A stretch of DNA of 49,868 nt from an uncultured Lachnospira sp. (GTDB taxonomy: Bacteria; Bacillota; Clostridia; Lachnospirales; Lachnospiraceae), in assembly GCA_946186125.1 (NCBI GenBank), contig CAMHLZ010000027.1, positions 1-49,868 on the forward strand, written 5' to 3'. The position numbers were made by a program, and so were the translations under genes. Shown here in pieces: positions 7,935 to 17,048 of the stretch; position 1 is the stretch's first letter; each line of letters opens with the position of its first letter. The notes beneath the pieces are model-generated. The model searched no databases, was not told where the DNA came from, and was given only the letters and a program-made list of their open reading frames with translations.

Positions 7935-8825
7935 CTACTGCACTTTTATTCCATAATTTATCAAAGATTTTTTCAATCTTTCTTTGTTAGCAGGTTCCAT
8001 TTCTGTAAGTGGTGCCCTTAAACTTCCAACTTCCATTCCCATCATATTAAGTGCTGCCTTAACAGGGATTGGATTAACCTCACAAAACAGACTTTTAATC
8101 AAATCTATCGCTTCAAGCTGAAGTCTGCAGCTCTCCTTTACGTCTCCAGCATGATATGCTGCCACAATATTATGTGTCTGTTCAGGTGCAACATTGGAAA
8201 GAACTGAAATAACTCCTTTTCCACCGAGTGAAAGTAAAGGAACTACCTGGTCGTCATTTCCTGAGTATATATCAATCTCGCCCTTACTGAGACTTGCGAG
8301 TTCTGCAACCTGTGAAATATTACCGCTTGCTTCCTTTATGGCAACAACATTTTTTGAAAGTTCATGAATCTTCATGACAGTGGCCGGCAGGATATTACAA
8401 CCTGTACGGCTAGGTACATTATATAAAATCAACGGAATATTAACAGAATCAGCAATTGCAGTGAAATGCTTTACGAGTCCATTCTGTGTTGCTTTGTTAT
8501 AGTATGGTGAAACTACAAGGAGTCCATCCACTCCATATTTTTCCGCTTCCTGTGAAAGGTAAATGGCAGTCTCAGTACAATTTGAACCTGTACCTGCCAC
8601 AACCGGAATTCTACCTGCTGTTTTCTCAACCGCATACTTGATACATTCAAGATGCTCTTCATGTGAAAGTGTTGAGGATTCACCTGTTGTTCCACATATA
8701 ATAATACAATCTGTCTTATTAGCTATCTGAAATTCAATAAGTTCACCCAGTTTATCAAAATTAACTGATCCATCCTGATTCATAGGAGTTACAATTGCTA
8801 CTCCTGCACCTGTAAATATAGACAT
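7935..8825 (-). CDS. dapA: 4-hydroxy-tetrahydrodipicolinate synthase
   Basis: This 296-residue TIM-barrel enzyme condenses pyruvate with aspartate semialdehyde, the first committed step to diaminopimelate and lysine. The signature GTTGESSTL is at residues 45-53, Tyr135 lies in LYNVPSRTG, and the Schiff-base Lys164 lies in VVAIKEASGN. The ATG follows GGAGGA with good spacing. It is first in the dapA-dapB operon. A lysine riboswitch with a terminator hairpin lies in the 348-nt leader, so expression should fall when lysine is abundant. In a spore former the product is also the precursor of dipicolinic acid. Confidence 0.97.
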   Translation of the reverse strand: MSIFTGAGVAIVTPMNQDGSVNFDKLGELIEFQIANKTDCIIICGTTGESSTLSHEEHLECIKYAVEKTAGRIPVVAGTGSNCTETAIYLSQEAEKYGVDGLLVVSPYYNKATQNGLVKHFTAIADSVNIPLILYNVPSRTGCNILPATVMKIHELSKNVVAIKEASGNISQVAELASLSKGEIDIYSGNDDQVVPLLSLGGKGVISVLSNVAPEQTHNIVAAYHAGDVKESCRLQLEAIDLIKSLFCEVNPIPVKAALNMMGMEVGSLRAPLTEMEPANKERLKKSLINYGIKVQ

Positions 8826-8923
8826 TTAAATTCCTCCATTTCGTTTTTGCATACCCTGAGAATTTCATATAAACACTTACGGGTGTGCATTTTAATTCTT
8901 TATCTTTGTACAGATAATAAAAT

Positions 8924-8945
8924 AACCGGCCTTAAAAGGCCGGTT
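8924..8945 (-). terminator. Riboswitch-controlled terminator hairpin
   Basis: A perfect inverted repeat AACCGGCCTT/AAGGCCGGTT around a 2-nt centre lies between the lysine aptamer and dapA. It is followed on the minus strand by ATTTTATTAT, a modest U tract. The position fits the expression platform of the lysine riboswitch. Confidence 0.8.
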
Positions 8946-8967
8946 AAAAGTTTCATAAAAACTATAA

Positions 8968-9140
8968 AAGCAGCCCTCCATCTCCTAAAGATGACAGTTA
9001 TACAGCTCTTAACTGTATACCCAAGATACCGGTTCCAGAGCCGGATATCTTTCGGCGTGTTACCCTTTCGATGAACTTCCCATGTGTCTGGCACATCCGT
9101 TCACCTACTGATGCAATACGCAACCTCTACTTTACATCAC
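8968..9140 (-). ncRNA. Lysine riboswitch (L-box) upstream of dapA
   Basis: Read on the minus strand, the leader contains the conserved lysine-aptamer segments in order: GTAGAGGTTGCG near the 5' end, AGTAGGTGAAC, CATCGAAAGGG, CGCCGAAAG, a paired arm GATATCCGGCT/ACCGGTATCTT, ACTGTCATC, and GGAGGGCTGC closing the first stem. The order and spacing match the known lysC/dapA L-box class. Lysine binding is expected to favour the terminator at 8924-8945 and switch off dapAB. Confidence 0.92.
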
Positions 9141-9148
9141 TTATGGTG

Positions 9149-9177
9149 ATAATAACACTATTCATCTGTAATGTCAA
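9149..9177 (-). promoter_or_regulatory. Sigma-A promoter of the lysine riboswitch/dapAB operon
   Basis: On the minus strand TTGACA (9172-9177) and TATTAT (9149-9154) are separated by 17 bp. Transcription would start just before the aptamer. The -35 box overlaps the TGA stop codon of the adenosyltransferase gene, so the two units abut with no spare DNA. Confidence 0.8.
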
Positions 9178-9665
9178 TGTTTAATTTGTGTCTCAATCTC
9201 CGACACAACATTGACGTATTCTCTAAGTTCTTCCGGTAAATTAATTCCGGTAAGGAATACTATCTCTTCTTCAGATTTTGCGCTTATTACCTGTATGATA
9301 TCCTCCATACTGATAATTCCTTCATCTATCAGCCCAAGTGCCTCATCAAGAATCAAAACATCACACTCTCCGGTAGTCAGTACTTTTTTGGCAAAATTAA
9401 GCCCATTCAGAATATTCGTTACCTCATCGTTCTTTTCCTGTACACTCAGTTCTGAGAAGCTTGTATCTTTTTTCTCAAACCTGAATAACTTAATCTGTGG
9501 TTCGAGTTGTTTAAAAAATTCAACTTCTGCCAAATCCTTTTGTTTCATAAATTGCACAATTATAACGCGTCTGCCCTCAATAGCAGAGAATATTCCCTTG
9601 CCAATAGCTGCTGATGACTTTCCATCACCTTTTCCGCAAAAAATCTGCACATATCCTTTATCCAT
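9174..9665 (-). CDS. cobO: Corrinoid (cobalamin) adenosyltransferase, CobO/BtuR type
   Basis: This 163-residue enzyme is expected to transfer the adenosyl group of ATP to reduced cobalt in corrinoids, making coenzyme B12 forms in the cytoplasm. The P-loop GKGDGKSSAAIGK is at residues 11-23, followed by VIIVQFMK and later the Walker-B-like VLILDEAL; these are typical of the CobO/CobA/BtuR group. Length is slightly short for the family (about 170-200). There are no other cobalamin genes nearby, suggesting B12 or precursor salvage. It lies 89 nt downstream of the SSB-like gene on the same strand. Confidence 0.88.
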   Translation of the reverse strand: MDKGYVQIFCGKGDGKSSAAIGKGIFSAIEGRRVIIVQFMKQKDLAEVEFFKQLEPQIKLFRFEKKDTSFSELSVQEKNDEVTNILNGLNFAKKVLTTGECDVLILDEALGLIDEGIISMEDIIQVISAKSEEEIVFLTGINLPEELREYVNVVSEIETQIKH

Positions 9666-9754
9666 TGTAACCTGCTCCTTGTTAATCAGTTTAAGTTATT
9701 GTAATGAATAAAATACATGATACCAAAAAAATTATAAAAAATCAATATTTTTCA

Positions 9755-10381
9755 CTAATCTACATATTCCAACTTGCTGACCGACACTTCGTATGCCGTA
9801 TGTTTTTCTGTCTCTTCTTCGCTGATTTTCTTAACATAATCCCTGCTTTGGACTCTTCCCCATATCTGGATTCTTCCTCCTACTTCAAATGAAGATGCAA
9901 ACCTTGCATTTCTTCCCCATGCTATACACGGAATATAATCCGACTTTCCATAAGGTCTGTTTACTGCTATCAATAAATCCGATATTTCTCTTCCCAAAGG
10001 TGTCTTTCTGTACACCGGTGATTTGCAGATAAATCCATCCAAAAAAATCTGATTAGTTTTTCCGGATTCCGTGTTTTCATCTACCAGCTGCCACTCCCTT
10101 ACAAAAATTGATAACACTAATTTGTTTCTTGTTCCCTCATGCCTGTTATATGAGCGGAACTGACCTGATGCTCCAACTAACTTTCCTCTTAAATCCTGCG
10201 TAACATCAACCAGTCTCTCTGATACCATTAAAGGAATAGTGTCAAACATATCACTCAGCCTGCTTACCGCTACATCCGTAATATAAAACCCTTCACCAAA
10301 CACTTCATGACTGAATCTGAATTCAGATACAATCTCTCCAATAATGCTTACCCTGTTGTTTTCAATCACCTTATCTACCAT
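9755..10381 (-). CDS. Divergent single-stranded DNA-binding (SSB/OB-fold) protein
   Basis: This 208-residue protein appears to carry two OB-fold-like halves. The first half (NNRVSIIGEIVSEFRFSHEV) and the second (DGFICKSPVYRKTPLGREISDLLIAVNR) both read like SSB beta strands; the second includes the SSB-like YIPCIAWGRNA segment. The ATG at 10381 follows GGGAG; an upstream in-frame ATG at 10399 is less likely. It lacks the acidic DDxPF tail of canonical SSB and ends with ETEKHTAYEVSVSKLEYVD. It may be an accessory SSB found in Lachnospiraceae, with the main ssb elsewhere. The annotation as SSB-like is firm, the biological role is not. Confidence 0.75.
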   Translation of the reverse strand: MVDKVIENNRVSIIGEIVSEFRFSHEVFGEGFYITDVAVSRLSDMFDTIPLMVSERLVDVTQDLRGKLVGASGQFRSYNRHEGTRNKLVLSIFVREWQLVDENTESGKTNQIFLDGFICKSPVYRKTPLGREISDLLIAVNRPYGKSDYIPCIAWGRNARFASSFEVGGRIQIWGRVQSRDYVKKISEEETEKHTAYEVSVSKLEYVD

Positions 10382-10734
10382 TTGTATTTCTCCCTTCATA
10401 TTTTGATAGTTTCTTAGATAGACTTATCTATAATTAATGTTTACGTTCCAATTCCGAAAATTAGAACTACATTACCAGCCAATTTTACAATATTTTCTAT
10501 CTGTTTTAAAGTATATGTAGATATTTTTTTCTTTGATTTTATACATTTTTAATGATACAATGTAGAAAAATGTCGACAAATTAATGTAAATGACAAATTT
10601 TTACATTTATTTTATAAAAATTCTGTATTAACACTTGAATTTTATATAAAGTATGGTAAACTTTACAATGTTTTGATGTACGTGTGCTGCGTTGCATCTT
10701 ATTCATTATTATACAGCACAGAAATGAGGATTAT
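10382..10734. other. Gene-free 350-nt gap with divergent promoters
   Basis: This AT-rich stretch separates the SSB-like gene and typA, which diverge. On the plus strand TTGAAT (10635-10640) and TAAACT (10657-10662) are 16 bp apart, with a TG extension before the -10, and give a plausible typA promoter. I see no RNA gene or ORF of substance here. Confidence 0.5.
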
Positions 10735-10735
10735 T

Positions 10736-12565
10736 ATGAATATCAATAGAGAAGATGTCCGTAACGTTGCCATTATCGCCCATGTTGACCACGGAAAAAC
10801 AACTTTGGTCGATGAGCTTTTAAAGCAGAGCGGTGTATTCAGGGAGAACCAGGAAGTTGCGGAACGTGTAATGGATTCAAATGATATCGAACGTGAGCGT
10901 GGTATAACTATTCTTTCAAAAAATACAGCCGTGTACTACAAAGATACAAAAATCAATATTATCGATACTCCGGGTCATGCCGATTTCGGTGGTGAAGTTG
11001 AGCGTGTACTTAAAATGGTTGACGGTGTTATTCTTGTGGTAGATGCTTTTGAAGGTGCAATGCCTCAGACAAAATTTGTTCTTAAAAAAGCATTAGAGCT
11101 TGATCTTGCAGTAATTGTCTGCATTAATAAAATTGACCGTCCGGAAGCACGACCTACAGAAGTTATAGATGAGATTCTTGAACTCTTCATTGAACTTGAT
11201 GCTTCTGACGAACAGCTTGATTGTCCTTTTGTTTTTGCTTCCGCTAAATCAGGCCATGCAATACTTGAACTTGACGATTCACCTGAAAATATGATTCCTT
11301 TGTTCGAGACTATTATAAATCATATTCCGGCGCCTACAGGTGATCCTGATGCTGATACACAGATACTTATCAGTACTATCGATTATAACGAATATGTCGG
11401 AAGAATTGGTATTGGTAAAGTGGATAATGGTAAAATTAAAGTTAACCAGGAAGCAGTGCTGGTTAATGCACATGAGCCTGATAAAAAGAAGAAAGTCAAA
11501 ATCAGTAAGCTTTATGAATTTGACGGACTTGACAAGGTTGAGGTTAACGAAGCTTCCATCGGTTCTATTGTAGCTATTTCAGGAATCGCTGACATTCATA
11601 TAGGTGATACTGTATGCTCTCCTGAAAATCCGGTTGCAATCCCGTTCCAGAAGATTTCTGAACCAACCATCTCAATGCAGTTTATGGTAAATGACAGTCC
11701 TTTAGCAGGTCAGGAAGGAAAGTTTGTCACTTCAAGACATATAAGGGACCGACTTTTAAAAGAATTAAATACTGATGTAAGTCTTAGAGTTGAAGAAACA
11801 GAAAGTGCAGACAGTTTTAAGGTTTCAGGAAGAGGAGAATTGCATCTTTCCGTATTAATAGAAAATATGAGACGTGAAGGCTTTGAATTTGCCGTAAGTA
11901 AAGCTGAAGTTCTTTATAAAGAAGATGAAAATGGTAAAAAACTTGAGCCTATGGAACTCGCTTATATAGATGTTCCGGAAGAATTTTCAGGAACAGTTAT
12001 AGAAAAATTAAGCGGACGTAAAGGTGAACTCCTTAATATGAGTGCTTCTAACGGCGGATATACAAGACTTGAATTCTCTATTCCATCAAGAGGTCTTATC
12101 GGTTACAGAGGAGAATTCATGACAAGTACTAAAGGAAACGGCATTATCAATACTATATTTAACGGATATGGTCCATACAAAGGTGACATCCAATATCGTA
12201 AACAGGGCTCTTTGATTGCCTTTGAAGCAGGTGAAGCTATCACTTACGGTTTGTTTAACGCTCAGGAAAGAGGAACCTTATTTATCGGTCCGGGCGAGAA
12301 AGTATATTCCGGTATGGTTGTAGGACAAAACGGAAAAACTGACGATGTCGAAGTAAATGTTTGTAAAACAAAGCACCTTACTAACACTCGTTCTTCAGGT
12401 TCAGATGAAGCCTTAAAGCTTGTACCTAAGCGTATTTTAAGCCTTGAACAGTGTCTTGAATTTATTGATACAGACGAATTACTTGAAGTTACACCGGAAA
12501 ATCTTAGAATCAGAAAGAAAATTCTTGATCCTACTTTAAGAAAGCGTTCTAAATTTAACAAATAA
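10736..12565 (+). CDS. typA: Ribosome-associated GTPase TypA/BipA
   Basis: This 609-residue translational GTPase resembles EF-G and binds the 70S ribosome, helping 50S assembly and stress adaptation. The GTPase domain has the G1 motif AHVDHGKT at about 15-22, the switch region RERGITI, DTPGHADF and NKIDRPEAR. Domains II, III and V and the TypA-specific C-terminal domain follow, including GELLNMS and the GSLIAFEAGEAITYGL stretch. The start at 10736 (MNINREDVRN) is preferred over in-frame codons at 10673 and 10724 because GAGGA sits 5 nt upstream and family members start there. It stands alone, with a terminator just downstream. Confidence 0.97.
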   Translation: MNINREDVRNVAIIAHVDHGKTTLVDELLKQSGVFRENQEVAERVMDSNDIERERGITILSKNTAVYYKDTKINIIDTPGHADFGGEVERVLKMVDGVILVVDAFEGAMPQTKFVLKKALELDLAVIVCINKIDRPEARPTEVIDEILELFIELDASDEQLDCPFVFASAKSGHAILELDDSPENMIPLFETIINHIPAPTGDPDADTQILISTIDYNEYVGRIGIGKVDNGKIKVNQEAVLVNAHEPDKKKKVKISKLYEFDGLDKVEVNEASIGSIVAISGIADIHIGDTVCSPENPVAIPFQKISEPTISMQFMVNDSPLAGQEGKFVTSRHIRDRLLKELNTDVSLRVEETESADSFKVSGRGELHLSVLIENMRREGFEFAVSKAEVLYKEDENGKKLEPMELAYIDVPEEFSGTVIEKLSGRKGELLNMSASNGGYTRLEFSIPSRGLIGYRGEFMTSTKGNGIINTIFNGYGPYKGDIQYRKQGSLIAFEAGEAITYGLFNAQERGTLFIGPGEKVYSGMVVGQNGKTDDVEVNVCKTKHLTNTRSSGSDEALKLVPKRILSLEQCLEFIDTDELLEVTPENLRIRKKILDPTLRKRSKFNK

Positions 12566-12571
12566 TTATTT

Positions 12572-12626
12572 TGTACTCCCTTAATCTTTCATTTGGGACT
12601 TTTAAGATTTTGGGAGTACATTTATA
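12572..12626 (+). terminator. Terminator after typA
   Basis: TGTACTCCCTTAATCTT pairs with AAGATTTTGGGAGTACA across a 15-nt loop and is followed by TTTATATTATT. It lies just upstream of the PAP2 gene's ribosome site. Confidence 0.75.
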
Positions 12627-12644
12627 TTATTGGGAGGCTTACAT

Positions 12645-13565
12645 ATGGATATGTATTTTTTAAAACTTTTATCAGAGATTCGTAATCCTGTTCTTACAAC
12701 TATAAACATGGTTATTACATCTCTCGGAGGCGGTACATTATATGTTGCACTGCTCTGTCTTATATATTGGTGTATTGATAAAAAATTTGCCTACCGTCTG
12801 GGAATTATCTATATTCTCTCCGGAATGGCTGTTCATTCATTAAAAGTAATTTTCAGAATACCGAGACCCTGGGTCAGAGATCCTTCTTTCAATGTTGTAA
12901 AAGCTGCAAAACCAGGTGCCGGGGGATATTCATTCCCAAGCGGTCATACTCAGAATACAACAGCATTTTTATCTACACTAGCGTACAGATGTAAAAAGCC
13001 CCTGTTAAAATTGCTTTGCTACATGGGTATTTTTCTTATGATGTTTTCAAGAATGTATCTGGGTGTTCACACTCCAACCGATGTAGGGGTTGCATTTTTG
13101 CTTACCCTTTTAATATCACTGTATGTAAATCATTACGGCGAAAATTATTCAATAGATATTAAGACAATACATAAAATAAATATTTTTATGATTTTGATAT
13201 CGGCTGCCGTCACCATACTTGTAATTTATCTGTATGCGACTGTACCTGAACTTCCGATATCTAAGTTAATCGGAACAGTAAAATTCACAGGTGCGGCATT
13301 TGGCTTTATCATCGGCCTTTACATTGAAAAGAATTACATAAGATTTAACGAAAAAGCAACTACATTTCCAAAACAGATTTTAAAGTTCGCCATAGGGATT
13401 ATAGTTTCTCTGGCATTACATAAAGGACTTTCATTTATAATTAAAACATTTTTTGCAGCAATACTCCCTCTTTATTTCATTGAGTATGCTTTATTATTTG
13501 TTTTTGTCATCTGTGTTTATCCTATATTTATTAAAAAGTTTTTCACTGATGAATTTTATCTTTGA
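12645..13565 (+). CDS. PAP2-family membrane phosphatase
   Basis: This is a 306-residue multi-spanning membrane protein. The three PAP2 phosphatase signatures are present: KVIFRIPRPW (K-x6-RP), PSGH in YSFPSGHTQ, and SRMYLGVHTPTDV (SR-x5-H-x3-D). It should remove phosphate from lipid phosphates such as undecaprenyl pyrophosphate or phosphatidate at the outer membrane face. The C-terminal 150 residues add about four further hydrophobic helices beyond the catalytic core. The ATG at 12645 follows GGGAGG with 8 nt spacing. It stands alone between two terminators. Confidence 0.9.
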   Translation: MDMYFLKLLSEIRNPVLTTINMVITSLGGGTLYVALLCLIYWCIDKKFAYRLGIIYILSGMAVHSLKVIFRIPRPWVRDPSFNVVKAAKPGAGGYSFPSGHTQNTTAFLSTLAYRCKKPLLKLLCYMGIFLMMFSRMYLGVHTPTDVGVAFLLTLLISLYVNHYGENYSIDIKTIHKINIFMILISAAVTILVIYLYATVPELPISKLIGTVKFTGAAFGFIIGLYIEKNYIRFNEKATTFPKQILKFAIGIIVSLALHKGLSFIIKTFFAAILPLYFIEYALLFVFVICVYPIFIKKFFTDEFYL

Positions 13566-13578
13566 GAATTATGATTAC

Positions 13579-13630
13579 AAAAACTTCAATACTAAAGGAT
13601 ATTTCGTTCCTTGAGTATTGAAGTTTTTTA
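13579..13630 (+). terminator. Terminator after the PAP2 gene
   Basis: AAAAACTTCAATACT (13579-13593) and AGTATTGAAGTTTTT (13614-13628) form a long perfect stem ending in a T run. Because both arms have A/T flanks it could also stop minus-strand transcription. Confidence 0.85.
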
Positions 13631-13689
13631 CTGCCAATATTGTATAGTACTTTCTCAATTTAAGTTAAAAATAACCACGTTATCCACGT

Positions 13690-14337
13690 CTATAATTCCA
13701 TCACCTGTCCTGACTCGCATACCACATAAAAAACTTCATCCAGTTCATTGATTTCCACAGAAGCTGAAGCTGCTTCGTTTACTTCTTCACAAAACTTACC
13801 ATAATATTCCACGGGTACCAGATAACACATTTTCACCTTATCTTCATAAGATGATGATAACTCGTGAATCCCCATTGTCGCACAAATGTATTGTAGTTTT
13901 CCGACTAGTGTATACGGAAGTATCATCTCAACTTTTTTTCCTGACATTTTTTCTGCAATCTCACTTTTTTCAACTGCATCCGCAGCAGCATTCCTATACG
14001 CCCTGACTAGTCCTCCCGTTCCTAAGAGAACTCCTCCAAAATATCTGGTGACAACAATTAAAACGTTACGAAGTCCTGAACCTTCTAAAACATCAAGAAT
14101 CGGTTTCCCTGCAGTTCCACCCGGTTCCCCGTCATCACTGAATCTTTGTATCTCATTTCTTTCTCCCAATACATATGCATAACAGTTGTGTCTTGCATCC
14201 CAGTATTCCTTTTTATATCCGTCAATTACTTCAGCCGCCTCTTCCTCAGAACTAATATTTTTTATATGTGCAATAAATTTTGATTTTTTCTCTTCATATT
14301 CTCCTACTGCACTATTCAACAAATATTTATCAGCCAT
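13690..14337 (-). CDS. YigZ/IMPACT family protein (UPF0029)
   Basis: This 215-residue cytoplasmic protein has an N-terminal IMPACT domain, identified by KKSKFIAHIKNISSEEEA, the ARHNCYAYVLG segment and the FSDDGEPGGTAGKPIL signature, followed by RYFGGVLLGTGGLVRAY. The C-terminal 60-70 residues are the ferredoxin-like DUF1949 domain. Members are linked to translation regulation (eukaryotic IMPACT) or proteolysis, but the bacterial role is not settled. It is monocistronic and divergent from the penicillin-binding protein gene across a 126-nt gap. Confidence 0.93.
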   Translation of the reverse strand: MADKYLLNSAVGEYEEKKSKFIAHIKNISSEEEAAEVIDGYKKEYWDARHNCYAYVLGERNEIQRFSDDGEPGGTAGKPILDVLEGSGLRNVLIVVTRYFGGVLLGTGGLVRAYRNAAADAVEKSEIAEKMSGKKVEMILPYTLVGKLQYICATMGIHELSSSYEDKVKMCYLVPVEYYGKFCEEVNEAASASVEINELDEVFYVVCESGQVMEL

Positions 14338-14463
14338 TTTACCTCCGATTATGAATAATCTACTTTCTTTTTGTCTATCCTATAGATTGTAACACAATTT
14401 TAACTTTATTTACTATAGTATTTTTGCTATAATTTTTTTATCATTTGAAAGAAGGTAATTTTT

Positions 14464-17001
14464 TTGAACTATAATTATAAAAATGTACTAAAAAAGAGGA
14501 AAGAACTAACCTCAACAACAAGAAAACTTAAAACAAAATTCGGCATTACACTGCTAAAATTTTTTTTAGTATTTCTTCTGGCGATGGTCATTACAATAGT
14601 TTTCGCCGGTTTTGGAATGATTCGGGGCATTATAGAATCATCACCGTCAGTCGATGACATTAACATTGCTCCATCCGAGTATTCAACTACAATATATGAC
14701 GCTGATAATAATGAAATCACTAAACTTGTCCAGTCAGGCTCTAACAGAATTAATGTCTCTATAGACTCTATTCCTAAATGTCTGCAATACGCATTCATAG
14801 ATATAGAAGATGAGCGTTTTTACGAACATAACGGTATAGACCTTAAAGGTATTATAAGAGCCGGTGTTACAGCGATTACTACCCGCAATCTTTCACAAGG
14901 TGCCAGTACCCTTACACAACAGTTATTAAAAAACAATGTATTTGAAGGTGGTAATGAGGATTCTGTTGGAAAACTGTTTAAAAGAAAGTTTCAGGAACAG
15001 TATCTGGCTCTTGAGCTCGAGAAAGCTACTACCAAGTCCTACATACTCGAAAGTTATCTTAACACTATTAATCTTGGGCAGAATTGTCTTGGTGTGCAGG
15101 CAGCTTCAAAAAGATACTTTAACAAAGATGTATCCGAGATTACTCTTTCCGAAGCAGCCGTTATAGCAGCGATAACACAGAGTCCTTACAAGTACAATCC
15201 CGTGACTCATCCCGAAAATAATGCTGAACGTCGTAAGAAAGTATTAAAACATATGCTTTCACAAAATCACATTACGCAGGACGAGTATAATGCAGCACTC
15301 GAAGATGATGTGTATTCAAGAATACAGACTATAAACGTAGACCGTTCTGCTTCAAGTCCTTATACGTATTACATCGATGCTTTGATAGATGACGTGCTGA
15401 AAGATTTGCAGGAACAGAAAGGTTATACAAGAACCCAGGCATACAATGCCCTTTACAGCGGCGGACTAAGTATCTATACGCCACAGGATCCTGCTATTCA
15501 GGCTATCTGCGACGAAGAGTGTAATAACCCTGATAACTTTCCGGGAAAGGTTTATTATTCTATCAACTGGGCATGGTCTGTGAGTCATGCAGATGGCACT
15601 GTTTCAAATTATTCAGAGGTTGATATAGAGTACTATAACAAAACTCTCTTGGGTGATTCAAATTTCAATCTGACATTCTCATCTACAGATGAGGCAAATG
15701 CGTATATTGCAGCTTTCAAAGCCGAATATTGGCATGAAGGCGATACCGATCTCGGTGAAACAATACTATATACTTTACAGCCACAGGTTTCATTCACGGT
15801 AATGGATCAGAAGACAGGATACGTTAAAGCTATCGTTGGTGGACGTGGAGAAAAAACAGCCAGTCTTACGTTGAACCGAGCAACAGATACAACCAGACAG
15901 CCGGGATCCTGCTTTAAAGTGTTATCTACGTATGCACCCGCTCTCGACACGGCAGGTTACACATTAGCATCATTGGTGGAAGATTCTCCTTTCTATGATG
16001 TAAACGGTCGAAAAGTAAGCAACTGGTGGGGAGATAATTACAGAGGTCCTTCTACTCTGCGTTCGGGTATACGTGATTCCATGAACGTTGTTACTTCCAA
16101 ACTTTTGACTGATATCACTCCTCAGCTGGGATTTGATTATCTGCTTAATTTTGGCATTACTACTCTGGTAGATGAAAAGACCCTGGACGACGGTACAGTA
16201 GTCTCAGATATTAATCAGGCTCTTGCACTGGGCGGTATTACCTACGGTGTAACAAATCTTGAATTATGTGCCGCATATGCTTCTATTGCAAATAACGGTG
16301 TTTACACAAAACCTGTGCTATATACAAAAGTATATGACCAGAAGGGACGTATTCTTCTTGATAACGAAGCTAATACACATACAGTACTTAAAGATTCTAC
16401 CGCATGGCTGTTAACAAGCGCCATGCAGGATGTTGTAACAGATGGAACCGGTAAACTTTGCAAAGTAGAAGGAATGACAGTTGCAGGAAAAACAGGTACA
16501 ACATCTGATGACAACGATATCTGGTTTGCCGGTTATACACCATATCTTACCGCTACTATATGGTCAGGTTTTGATAATAATCAAAGCTTATCAAACACGG
16601 CTTATCACGAATCGCTGTGGAGCAAAATTATGACAAGAATAGATCAGACGAAGGGATATACTGAAGATCCAGGTTTTCCAAAACCTGACTCAGTTGAAGA
16701 AGTTAAGCTTTGCTCTTCTTCAAATAAAATTGCAAGCAGTGGCTGCCCGTCAAGTACAACAAGAACTGAATATTTTGCCAAGGGAACGGTTCCTTCTGAT
16801 CAATGTAATGTTCATTACGGACATTCAACACGTTATTATGATGACTCAGACGATGATTCAGACGATGATTCAGGTGATGAACCGGATGATAACTCAGATG
16901 ATACACCGGATGATAATACTAATGACAATTCTGATAACGATTCTAATAACGACGCATCTGATGAGGGTTCGAATGATAATCCTGATGTAGTTTCCGAATA
17001 A
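14464..17001 (+). CDS. Class A penicillin-binding protein (PBP1A type) with acidic tail
   Basis: This 845-residue bifunctional peptidoglycan synthase polymerises lipid II and cross-links stem peptides outside the membrane. A single membrane helix lies at about 27-52. The transglycosylase domain shows EDERFYEHNGID near 107 and GASTLTQQLLKN near 143. The transpeptidase has the active serine in PGSCFK (Ser482, Lys485), SMN (539-541) and KTGT (Lys676). The start is TTG at 14464 with GAAGG 8 nt upstream; no ATG fits. From about residue 793 to the end the chain is almost only Asp, Ser, Asn, Glu and Pro. The tail differs from the catalytic part in codon pattern (GAT/GAC repeats) and may vary in length between strains. 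Confidence 0.95.
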   Translation: MNYNYKNVLKKRKELTSTTRKLKTKFGITLLKFFLVFLLAMVITIVFAGFGMIRGIIESSPSVDDINIAPSEYSTTIYDADNNEITKLVQSGSNRINVSIDSIPKCLQYAFIDIEDERFYEHNGIDLKGIIRAGVTAITTRNLSQGASTLTQQLLKNNVFEGGNEDSVGKLFKRKFQEQYLALELEKATTKSYILESYLNTINLGQNCLGVQAASKRYFNKDVSEITLSEAAVIAAITQSPYKYNPVTHPENNAERRKKVLKHMLSQNHITQDEYNAALEDDVYSRIQTINVDRSASSPYTYYIDALIDDVLKDLQEQKGYTRTQAYNALYSGGLSIYTPQDPAIQAICDEECNNPDNFPGKVYYSINWAWSVSHADGTVSNYSEVDIEYYNKTLLGDSNFNLTFSSTDEANAYIAAFKAEYWHEGDTDLGETILYTLQPQVSFTVMDQKTGYVKAIVGGRGEKTASLTLNRATDTTRQPGSCFKVLSTYAPALDTAGYTLASLVEDSPFYDVNGRKVSNWWGDNYRGPSTLRSGIRDSMNVVTSKLLTDITPQLGFDYLLNFGITTLVDEKTLDDGTVVSDINQALALGGITYGVTNLELCAAYASIANNGVYTKPVLYTKVYDQKGRILLDNEANTHTVLKDSTAWLLTSAMQDVVTDGTGKLCKVEGMTVAGKTGTTSDDNDIWFAGYTPYLTATIWSGFDNNQSLSNTAYHESLWSKIMTRIDQTKGYTEDPGFPKPDSVEEVKLCSSSNKIASSGCPSSTTRTEYFAKGTVPSDQCNVHYGHSTRYYDDSDDDSDDDSGDEPDDNSDDTPDDNTNDNSDNDSNNDASDEGSNDNPDVVSE

Positions 17002-17007
17002 CAAAAG

Positions 17008-17048
17008 AAAAAAGGCATAGTCCTCACATGTGACTATGCCTTTTTTTT
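17008..17048. terminator. Bidirectional terminator between the PBP gene and spoVAE
   Basis: GGCATAGTC (17014-17022) pairs with GACTATGCC (17032-17040). An A run precedes and an 8-T run follows, so it ends transcripts from both converging genes. Confidence 0.9.

Noticed and set aside
16836-17027. Ser/Glu-rich minus-strand frame at the end of the PBP gene
   Set aside because: It is the reverse of the repetitive acidic tail and covers the terminator; no start site is seen.
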